A DNA stretch of 29,758 nt from Reticulitermes lucifugus (lineage: Eukaryota > Arthropoda > Insecta > Blattodea > Rhinotermitidae): contig JAKCWW010004036.1 of assembly GCA_026260175.1 (NCBI GenBank), positions 13,988 to 43,745 on the forward strand, written 5' to 3'. A program made the translations under genes and the position numbers. Of the stretch, positions 21,890 through 29,758 are shown one piece after another. Position 1 is the first letter of the stretch; each line of letters opens with the position of its first letter. Below the pieces are notes generated by a model that had not been told where the DNA came from, searched no databases, and worked only from the letters and a program-made list of their open reading frames with translations.

Positions 21890-22955
21890 TTTAAGAATTA
21901 GCATTTCCTTTTGTTAGTAATGGAAATTTGGGAAACATTAATGATGGGTTGCATAGGTAGAATTATAATGAAATTGCTTATGCATAGATGGGATGTGAAT
22001 ACTGAACCCAGAAGGAATGGGATATTTTTTAGTGACCGGTTATGTGATGCCAGAATTAGGCTTTGGGTTTTAAACAAGGTTGAAGCTTTGATAAACAGAG
22101 GGACTATTATGTTTAAAAAGCAATTTGTTATATTAAATTGGGTAGATATGTAGAAAGCAGAGCTAACTAAGGGTTATATCCATTAACAAGTACTTTAAAG
22201 TAAGTTGTTAGGCTTACAGGATAACACGTTGACAGATTAGGTTTGAAGTTGGGTTTAGAAACAGGTAAGCAGGCTAGAGATAGAGGAACTGCTTTGATTT
22301 TAGGTAGGATTTGATTTCTGTGTATGATATATGACTGACAAGTCATTACTTTACAATTATGCAGATAGAACTTTGAAATTTTGGGATTTGGTAAAGAGAG
22401 TGAATGGAATTTGTAGTACACTTGTGCACGTATTAATGAATGCATTTTTGAGAAGGAATGCTGTTAGCATGTGTGAATTTTGTGTAACAAATTATTGAGT
22501 ATAGTTAGGATACAGTGAGTGAAATTTTCCATATGCTGGAGATATAGAATTATATTTCACTTGCAGTAGCTGGCTAACACACACACACTGCATGTTCAAG
22601 GTGATGAGAAATGCAATGGAGCATGTTTAAGGTATAGGATTTGCAAGCTTAGCAAAATCCTTATAAGGTAGTGATGCTTTCCATTGGTCAATTTATATAC
22701 GGTTAATAAGTAATAAAATAATAATAATAATGAAAAGGTTGGAGATGAAGCAAGGAAGCCATGTTGATTTTGAACTAGGGTGTGGTTTTTGTAGTTAATA
22801 AAACAGATGGAGACCATGCCTAGAGAGATCACTTGGCGCTAAGATGTGATACAGTTTGGACAGTGGATTTTAAATTTTTACTTGTAAAAATTTACTTAGA
22901 AATTATGATGTGAATTTAATTGTGTAATACTTAACTTTCTGTGCGAGAGTGTTTG

Positions 22956-23255
22956 ATGGAGAAATTTGAAATTAACACAGAAATTAAGTTATTGAATTGT
23001 GAAATGGCAGTGCAACACCTTACTTTCTGGATAAGTAATATTTTGGCAGTGAAAAGTGCTATACTTATGCACCAGTATGACATACAGGCCAGTTTAAAGG
23101 ATTACGAACGAGCAACTGGTGTTGTTGAATCCAAAGGAAGTATGGATTATTTTGTAACACAAGGTAAGTTTGGCAGAGAAAAAGTTTTTAAATTTTTATA
23201 TGCCTCTAATTTGAGAGAGGGAACTAGGAAGGAAATTTTGGAAATGTGTAACTGA
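22956..23255 (+). CDS. Unrecognised short ORF, 99 residues, in the C-poor segment
   Basis: The ATG at 22956 starts MEKFEINTEIKLLNCEMAVQ, and the product ends KEILEMCN before TGA. It has mixed composition with charged and hydrophobic residues, no signal peptide and no Cys/His knuckle. Upstream TAA at 22932-22934 closes the frame. It could be a remnant of a mobile-element protein or a chance ORF; no family is recognised and no splice partner was found. Confidence 0.2.
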   Translation: MEKFEINTEIKLLNCEMAVQHLTFWISNILAVKSAILMHQYDIQASLKDYERATGVVESKGSMDYFVTQGKFGREKVFKFLYASNLREGTRKEILEMCN

Positions 23256-23329
23256 TGAATTTAATATGATGTGCTAAGGAAACACAAATTATTTAATTAG
23301 GGAAAATTGTGTAAGGGTACAACCAGGTG

Positions 23330-23700
23330 TGTGTGGGCCAAACTGACAAGAACTATTTAACTTGCAAATTGCAAGAAAAACATTTAATTTGGAAATCGTG
23401 AAAGAGTTATTTAATTGGGTTAAATTGCACAGAAATATTTAATTTTGTAAATTGCAAGAGCAATATATAATTTTGTAGGAAAGAGATGGTTAATTAGGGC
23501 CAAACTGAGAAAGTAACATTTAATTTTGAAGTAGGGATTAAACTGTAAAGAGATATTTTAACTTGGAAATGTGATTTAATTGAGTTAAACGAGGAATTTT
23601 CACTTTATAGAAAGAGAAATTAATGTAAAGTAATTGTGACTAAATGGAGACAGAAATTTAACATGGAAATTGAGAAATTAATGGGAATTAATTTTTAATT
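23330..23700. repeat. Degenerate short-period repeat, unit about 25-30 bp
   Basis: The phrase ATTTAATTTTG, then AAATTGCAAGAG, and variants recur about ten times (for example near 23378, 23409, 23436, 23464, 23518 and 23570). Units vary in length and are joined by A/G-rich spacers. It is part of the C-poor segment. Confidence 0.6.
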
Positions 23701-23985
23701 GTTTTGTTTGTTAATTAGGATTTAGAGTGAAGTTAAATAAATTTTGTTATTTACATTTGTTATAAATTGAGTGATTTTATTAGTTTTATTAACTAAGATG
23801 GAGACATATATAAATCCCAGGTAAAGGAAGTATACCCAAGTAAATGACATAACTATTGCAATAAATAAAATATATAAGTAAATAAAGTGAATGTTAGTAA
23901 CAGTATAGTTAAAGTCAGTAACAGCTGACTGATGGTATAGATATACCAGGGAAATGTAGGTAATGAGTAGCTTGGCTATGGGCAC

Positions 23986-24316
23986 CTACGGGGTTTTACT
24001 CGGTAGAGGAACCTACTGAGCTAAACACCCCATTACAGATTGAGGAGGAGCAGTTTTGAAACTAACTGGTGGCAGCACTACTAAAGGAGTTAGGGTAAAG
24101 ACGAACGCAGCGGAGATCTGCGAGGATACAGTATGGTTGGTATGGGAAATTACTGACCAGTTAGAGATGCTACTGAAGGTGACAGGCATCACCCAAATAC
24201 CTAGTTCCCACATAGTAAAGCTCAGGCCACGTTTACCAAACGAAGGCTTTCTTCGAGCACTCCTGCTCGGTATAAAGAAAACGCTTCGTTACAGCAGTAT
24301 GCACTGCAGGTGATTA
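23986..24316 (+). other. GC-richer island with an unrecognised reading frame
   Basis: Between AT-rich flanks, this stretch has balanced composition. A frame closed upstream by a TGA near 24039 reads LKLTGGSTTKGVRVKTNAAE, later EGFLRALLLGIKKTLRYSSM, and stops at 24313. The composition jump against 21890-23980 suggests a separate origin, perhaps a piece of a mobile element. No family was recognised. Confidence 0.3.
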
Positions 24317-26207
24317 GGAAAGGCTAAAATTTGTTTCTGATATGAAGAATCAAAGCAAGTGCAGTGTTTCTGGGATAAGAAGTTCGGTTCTGAAAGACAC
24401 AAGAACCGATAGCAGCTACATTAACTGTCTGAAGATTAAGCACAGCCTGGGTGTACAAAGTCATGTTAATCAGTTATGATACAGGATATTCACTTTTGTC
24501 ATCAGAGTGCATAAGACTGGCAAGCCATGTGTGACAGTATGCCCAATATGACTGGTTGCAACGAAGTCAGTATAACCAATATCTTTCAAATTTAAAAAGT
24601 TTTTAAGCCTGACTAGCATTGGGAAAACTTTTGTGGCTTATGACTGATACTTTATTTTCTTTTTAATTTTCATCTTAAAACTTAGCTGTGGCTTATAATG
24701 CACAAATATGGTACTCTAATTACAGTCAATAATGAGAAGGAAACACAAAAATTAATATAGAGGAATCACAAAAAAATTCATTTCTGCTAACACCACAGTT
24801 TTAAACAGCAATAAAGGGCTGAAAAAGCCTTCAGTCTAGGCAGATATAATAGTTTGAAGTCAAAACTCTTTCTCTTTTTTAAAAACAGGGGGTTCACATT
24901 TGCACTAGTTGATATTATTTAAAAACAGTATCCTACAGTTCACAGAAACTATGTAACACAATGTCACCTATCCATGATGGAAGAAAAATAAGTTTTGTAA
25001 AGTTGATGGTATCATAAGCAACCAACCACATCTCCACACATTTTCTCTCAGTCCTCTTATGAATCTCAGAACGTCATGTGGCTTTTCAGTGTGCAGCAAT
25101 ATGAAAACTATTATGAGGAGGAGTACAGAAAATGTAAACAGTTAACACCTGAAACCATATGCACTTACATCCGTAATACATTCTCAGTGACAAGGAGACT
25201 TACTGTTCCAGTGCATTAAGAACAGACTTTCAAGGATACAGCATACACAAACAAAGACCTGAGAGGATAAACATTTTGCCACACAGATACTGATGGAAGT
25301 ATAACACAGATACTTTCTGTATACTGTAAATTCCTTGTGAAAACAATCTACGGCTCCAGTATAGCCTCCTGTCACAGGAATAGTCTAGATAAGCAAAGAG
25401 TAAATTAATGTTTATAATACCACTGATTTAGAAATCGAAATGTACAGTATGTTTCCATCAATATTTCTGTGGGAACTCGCTCTAGCAGGGAATTTCGAAT
25501 TCCTCACTGGTCCAGTCTATATCCCTGCTTTGAATATAATGAGACTCTCACATACACAATATGGAAATTACACTGTTCTGAACTTGATCATAATGGGTGA
25601 AGGCTTCATCTCTCTCTCTCCTATATGAGTAAGTTCATAATGCAATGTACACTGTAACATACAATACGGTTTCATTTAGTCACATGAACACAATTCACCA
25701 GGCAGGGTGCTGGTAGATATACTCAACCACATGTTAAAATATGGACCTGAAAAATTATAAGCACCAATAAGGTTAATCAGCATACCAGCAGCTACTTCTG
25801 CAATGACCATATACAGACAAAAGAATAGTTTTTTTCAAATTACCATACCAAATTAGAATTTCAAAATTATATTCAACATTTGTACATAAAATATGGAATT
25901 ACATTCCTTATTTCTCCTACCATGCACAATGACACAGCATGTAAATCCTCTATAAAGATATTCATGTTTTTAAAAACTGTACACGGTCATACAGCACTTC
26001 ACATAAAACTACTGCACACATTACAGGAACTATAAACAGTAAGAAAGAAAAAAAGCATCTGCATCTCTAATCTGTGATACTGGCATTAGACAGTGAAATG
26101 TGTATCATGCCTTTATAAAGAAAGTGGCACACTTTACAACTGTCATTGTTCTTATACATAAAATATTGTACCTGCTGATTTTTTTTAACACACATGACAA
26201 TGGTGGT
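24317..26207 (-). other. Probable 3' UTR and downstream flank of the Gly/Tyr/Gln-rich gene
   Basis: No coding block was seen. The part next to 26207 must be transcribed as the minus-strand gene's 3' UTR. How far it extends is unclear; genes of this type in insects often have long AT-rich 3' UTRs. Several TTTATT strings (AATAAA on the minus strand) are present and none stands out. Confidence 0.4.
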
Positions 26208-26333
26208 TTACTTATTCTGCTGAGCCTGCTGTCCAGTCCCTGTACCAGCATTACCATAGTTGTAACTGCCTTGGCCATAGCCCTGCCAAGTTCCCTGCTG
26301 TGGATAACTAGCATATGTCCCATCTGTTCCAGC
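26208..26333 (-). CDS. Last coding exon of a Gly/Tyr/Gln-rich, hnRNP-like protein
   Basis: On the minus strand the acceptor GTTTAG|GCTGG precedes AGTDGTYASYPQQGTWQGYG, then QGSYNYGNAGTGTGQQAQQN, then K and TAA (26208-26210). The exon is 42 codons including the stop, in phase 0. Together with the previous exon it gives about 91 residues with 14 Tyr, about 20 Gln and about 22 Gly, and only one Asp and one Lys. Such prion-like tails follow the RRM domains in hnRNP-type RNA-binding proteins, where they drive self-association. No RRM is in the window, so the identity (squid-like, hnRNP A/B-like or other) stays open. Confidence 0.85.
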   Translation of the reverse strand, partial: AGTDGTYASYPQQGTWQGYGQGSYNYGNAGTGTGQQAQQNK

Positions 26334-27302
26334 CTAAACACAGAAACAGACATGTATTTTTACTTGGGCATACAACCTTAAACCATATTCTGTGGCAGTC
26401 CACTCACGTGCAACAAGCAGCAGCACACTGAATATTTCTTACTTTAAACTAACAGCTGTTTCTCACAACCTCTTTGCAAATGTGACTAAACATTGGTCAT
26501 GATTTATCATACTTATATAAAATGGTGTACAGAACAGTACAATAGTGGACTAGAAACTTTCAGTGTGTCCCTGACATCATATACCTTTCATATTGTTATT
26601 ATACACAGAAGATGTGTATCTATGGTACAGTCACATCAGAAAAAAGTGTGCCCATAATCACTGTAGCACTGACTAAATTTTATGCTGGCTTCCATTCACA
26701 TCACTGTTTAGCAGCCATAACTGGATCAACTTTATAAACAGTTCAGTTTTAGTGCCAGATAAAACTGCTTGATTAGTCACCTTCAAATAATAGTACAAGA
26801 TCAATTTTTTTTTATTTCTCAAAATCTGCACAACTATGAAGAGGGGGAAGTTATATATTGCTGAGAAAACTGTTGAATATATACATATACACTACGAAAT
26901 GCTGGAAATAGGCTGAATCAACGTTTCATAAACTGCTGGCTGGTCCACAAAGTATCAACAGTAGTAGACTACTATTCTCCTAATACTTTAACACTGAAAA
27001 AACATCCAGTTTTCTTTAAAACTGTACAAACATTACATCAAAATTTTTTGATATATCACTATTTTGATTTCACTTGTGTTATGTGTGTGACGCAAAGTTC
27101 TTCAGTCCATTACTAGGCAGGCTTACGGCCCACCATCTAACAGAGTTTGTTACCTACCGGTCCACATCAGTGTGAAAACCACAGGGCTAAGAAGTGAATT
27201 CATTGAGGACTGCTTACCAAGTGCACAATGTTTTTCAGACCTTAAGTACACGTCATATAAGATTCTGTTCTCTGTTACCACAATAAAATGTTAAGTTCTT
27301 AC
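26334..27302 (-). other. Last intron of the hnRNP-like gene (969 bp)
   Basis: On the minus strand it runs from GTAAGAAC to GTTTAG. It contains a hAT-like MITE (26919-27184) and no coding content. Confidence 0.8.
26919..27184. mobile_element. Possible hAT-like MITE in the last intron of the hnRNP-like gene
   Basis: The left end reads CAACGTTTCATAAACTG and then TGGTCCAC. The inverted right end reads CTGTGGTTTTCACACTG and then TGGACCGG. Both resemble the CAG.GTTTTCAAACTG.TGGTCC ends of hAT elements. The flanking 8-mers GGCTGAAT (26911-26918) and GGCTAAGA (27185-27192) agree at five of eight positions, as a decayed 8-bp target duplication would. No coding capacity. Confidence 0.45.
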
Positions 27303-27454
27303 CTGCCCCCATCCCTGTGTTCCTGTGCCATATGCCTGGTTATAATACTGCTGCGGATTCCAGTTGGCATAATTGCCACCATTCCCATAACCTTGCTGGC
27401 CATAGCTCTGCTGGGCATAATTCTGTCCATAGTTGGACTGCTGGCCATAACCTC
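27303..27454 (-). CDS. Penultimate coding exon of the Gly/Tyr/Gln-rich, hnRNP-like protein
   Basis: On the minus strand the acceptor TTGTCATAG|GAGG and donor GGGCAG|GTAAGA bound 152 nt. Two bases complete a split codon (Gly if the previous exon ends in G). Then 50 codons follow, with blocks GYGQQSNYGQNYAQQSYGQQ, GYGNGGNYANWNPQQYYNQA and YGTGTQGWGQ. The repeated [GS]YGQQ and NY motifs are typical of hnRNP/FUS-type low-complexity domains. No further upstream exon was found to the window edge, so the RNA-binding part should lie beyond 29758. Confidence 0.88.
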
Positions 27455-27960
27455 CTATGACAAGTACAGTTCACTCTTAATTCATAATTTTACTTACAAC
27501 ACATGAAACTTGCACAAAAGGCCAAAGTTGAAGACAGAAAAACTATCAAATGATCCAACACATTGTTCATAAGGGTAAAATATAAGCCACGTCATGTCAG
27601 GCCATGCCACGTTGATTGGTACTGTCACAGGAATGCAAAAAGCAATATATGATGAAAGTACCGATCATGTTTTGGAACTGATCAAGTGTAGACCAATACT
27701 CAAGGCTGTCTCTCATGTTATGTCAAATTTGTAGTTACAGCCAAGAACAGGAGCATACTGTCACAACAAAAAGCACAGACAACTCCTGTGAAATATTACT
27801 ATGGCAAACCAAAAGGAGTGCCATCTTTGTTGACAGAGGAAGCCTCATTTTGTTGACACTCCTGGTAGCTGCATTAAGAGGGTGGACAACACTGCACCTT
27901 CCTTGTGGACATTCCCAGTTCAAGATCCCACTAGCATTGATGCCCCCCCACAATGTGGAC
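27455..27960. other. Intron of the hnRNP-like gene or flank; no coding block
   Basis: No exon compatible with the protein's composition was seen on the minus strand. The plus-strand ORF here is an accidental reading that continues into the trinucleotide tract. Confidence 0.45.
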
Positions 27961-28053
27961 CATCATCATCATCAGCATCATTATTTCGTCGTCGTCGTCA
28001 CAGTCGTCATCGTTGTAGTAGTAGTGGTGGTGGTAGTAGTAGTAATAGTTGTA

Positions 28054-28087
<34 letters not shown>

Positions 28088-28103
28088 CTCCTCCTCCTCC
28101 TCA
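27961..28103. repeat. Composite trinucleotide repeat tract
   Basis: Successive blocks of (CAT)n, (GTC)n, (GTA)n, (GGT)n, (GTA)n, (ATT)n and (CCT)n follow each other with little else between. Long ORFs with His, Val, Ile and Pro runs arise only from this tract. Confidence 0.95.
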
Positions 28104-28814
28104 TGGTTCTTCAGACACCACTACTTCACATCACTCAACTGGCTGTATATCCATCAGAATCAATGTCCAGGGAAAACTGTCCCTCAATTTCAGCACTGAC
28201 AAGTTTCCTTCATGTAGCCATCATGGGCAAAACAGATACTTCAAACTACTGATACAATGAGCATATATTAAATGCCCAGTACATTTATACTGTAGAATGA
28301 AAGGTGATATACAAAGATTAACACTCGGCGTGCGAGCTCGTGCATGTGTGTATGGGTGTACATCTGTCTAGAGACAGAGAGAGAATATAATCCAGTTTGG
28401 TCGAGAGAGAGAGAGAGAGAGAGAGAATACAATCATTGCCATGTAGCCACTGGAACTCAGATAAACAAACACAAGCATCTCATATTACACACTATATGTG
28501 GGTGACTCAATCACATGTGATACAAAATACAACTCTGACATGGCTACACACATCTCATAATCCATGCGGTAGGTAAACATCCATTTCTACATATTCACGA
28601 GTCAGACTAACATTTTAGAAAGTAGTTAAAAAAAGTTCTGTGTGGTGACCAAATTTGTTGCCAATACAAGAGTATGCATGGCCTACAACCGATTCCCTCT
28701 AACGGTCAATTTAAAGTACAAATGCACAGGAAAGGTTAAGGGTAAATAACCTTGTCCCTCAAACAAATGCAAATAGGAGGTACACTCTAATTAGATCCCA
28801 TGGACCTAGATTAA
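28104..28814. other. No coding block; (GA)n microsatellite inside
   Basis: A (GA)12 run lies at 28403-28426. Otherwise no gene or RNA signal is recognised; probably intron or flank of the minus-strand gene. Confidence 0.45.
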
Positions 28815-29083
28815 TTAACCTTTTAAAGACATGCATTCATGGATGAAAACACACATTGGAAAACACCCCTAAAATTCATTTTATATATTTAAGCAACAAG
28901 GAAATTTATTGCATTTTTAAAGGCATGCTGCACAATGTGTTTTGTTTTCCACAAATTTTGTTTATTTCATAATTTTATCTTTTTCTGTTCAAACAATACC
29001 CACATTTTTCATAAACCATGCGTTAAAATTTCAATAGCCACCCTGGTTGAATAAAGGTTAACCTTTCTATGACAAGCATTCAT
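28815..29083. repeat. TTAA-linked direct repeats, possible piggyBac-like MITE pair
   Basis: TTAACCTTTTAAAGACATGC.. at 28815-28840 and TTAACCTTTCTATGACAAGC.. at 29058-29083 match at 22 of 26 positions and both continue ATTCAT. The interval between them ends in AAAGG before the second TTAA, so 28819-29057 could be one element whose right end abuts the left end of another. The inverted match is only CCTTT, which is weak. Confidence 0.4.
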
Positions 29084-29697
29084 AACTCCCTATAGTTTTG
29101 CAAAATCCTACCATCAGTGATAATCAAAGGCAAATTACATCAGTAAAAAAATTCTGGTTTTAAATTAAGTGGAAAAGTCAGGTATTTCAGGTAATAATTT
29201 ATATGCAGAACTCAATGCCTACTACTGTGTAGACTCCTAGTTCTACACATCAGTTGTTGTTGTATTTAATTTTTTTGGATAACTTATTACATAAAGAACA
29301 CATTTTGTAAATGTAAAAATTTGTCAGATATAAACTAAAACCTTCACACCACTACCATCATAAATGTAACTGCTGGATTACAAACAACAGTGCAGGTATG
29401 CTTATGGTCAATCATTATGGCAGAATTCCTACGCCTAACTCCAATGGCTCATTAGTTATCACTGAAACACTAAAAGATAACAAAAACTGTCAAATGACTG
29501 CCACATTGTTACTTTACATTTACAAAACCATTACATTCACAACAGTTAATTCCACTGTCTTTTACCACACATCACTTCAGACTGACAGTGCCATCTCGTC
29601 TCGTAAGTCACGCATCCATCATGTTGTTATTATTGATTGTGTAGGAAATTACATAGAATGGCATGGAGTGTCCACCAGTGGCATAATGTGTGTACCA
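29084..29697. other. No coding block recognised
   Basis: AT-rich sequence; the plus-strand ORF at 29398-29709 has no recognisable features. Probably intron of the minus-strand gene. Confidence 0.4.
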
Positions 29698-29758
29698 TAC
29701 GAGGTCTGACACAAAAAAAAACGAGACTGTGTCTGTAACTATTTCTGTTTGACAAATT
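29698..29758 (+). mobile_element. Possible mariner-type terminus at the window edge
   Basis: TACGAGGTCTGACACAAAA, followed by an A-run and CGAGACT, resembles the (TA)CGAGGT.TG..CAAAAAGTA..GA.. terminal repeats of insect mariner elements. The rest of the element would be to the right and cannot be seen. Confidence 0.35.

Larger units (their letters stand above)
21890..23800. other. C-poor segment of unknown origin
   Basis: From about 21,890 the plus strand becomes strikingly poor in C (sampled 60-base lines hold 4-5 C) while G stays common; the change is abrupt. It contains two short plus-strand readings of unknown kind (21911-22153 and 22956-23255) and a short-period repeat (23330-23700). 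No viral, transposase or reverse-transcriptase motif was recognised. A decayed retroelement with biased composition is one explanation; a peculiar satellite-derived region is another. Confidence 0.45.

Noticed and set aside
26100..26381. Plus-strand ORF and shifted minus ORF over the last hnRNP-like exon
   Set aside because: They are out of frame with the Gly/Tyr/Gln-rich reading, which has proper splice sites and matching phase with the upstream exon.
27715..28260. 181-residue plus-strand ORF with His, Val, Ile and Pro runs
   Set aside because: The runs come from the composite trinucleotide tract; the flanking residues show no protein-like pattern.
1..29758. CRISPR array, bacterial operon, phage or new defence system
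   Set aside because: There are no evenly spaced direct repeats with unique spacers, no closely packed ORFs and no ribosome-binding-site pattern; the window is intron-bearing eukaryotic DNA.

Overview
The window reads as nuclear DNA of an arthropod, most likely an insect. Genes are split by GT-AG introns and sit among decayed DNA transposons, small inverted-repeat elements and simple repeats. There are no bacterial operons, rRNAs, tRNAs or CRISPR arrays. The style of the mariner-type transposase remnants and the retroelement tail recalls cockroach or termite genomes, but that is an impression and not a proof. One N lies at 13584.

Left part (1-9,900). The first 232 bases are the C-terminal end of a non-LTR retrotransposon reverse-transcriptase ORF. 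A complete plus-strand gene then runs from the ATG at 1585 to the TAA at 9346. It has six coding exons whose phases all join, giving 320 residues. Its motifs identify it as the insect FAM122/PABIR homologue, an inhibitor of PP2A-B55 phosphatase. Its introns hold a mariner-type transposase fragment (ending close to exon 3) and a degenerate minisatellite.

Middle part (9,900-26,200). No host coding exon was recognised. It contains a decayed mariner-like transposase on the minus strand (about 10254-11289, with a 51-bp in-frame tandem duplication) and a second mariner/SETMAR-type fragment (17491-17744). There are two TA-flanked pogo/Tigger-like elements (14160-14333 and 14698-15134), a TTAA-flanked piggyBac-like MITE (15618-15767) with a probable decayed relative near 20690, a LINE-like GC-rich segment near 18040-18330, and a C-poor segment of about 1.9 kb with its own short-period repeat (21890-23800).

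Right part (26,200-29,758). The last two coding exons of a minus-strand gene (26208-26333 and 27303-27454) encode a Gly/Tyr/Gln/Asn-rich, almost uncharged C-terminus of the kind found in hnRNP-type RNA-binding proteins. Its 5' exons lie outside the window, so the gene is not named. It points towards the FAM122 gene; the two stop codons are about 16.9 kb apart. Beyond it are a hAT-like MITE inside its last intron, a composite trinucleotide tract, a pair of TTAA-linked repeats, and a possible mariner terminus at the right edge.

The two host genes show no sign of working together. I found no convincing new biological system. The most useful observations are the complete FAM122 gene model with its B55-docking motif, the 12-nt-spaced in-frame donors of its exon 5, the TE fragment next to exon 3, the recurring TTAACC(C/T)TTT element termini, and the C-poor segment.
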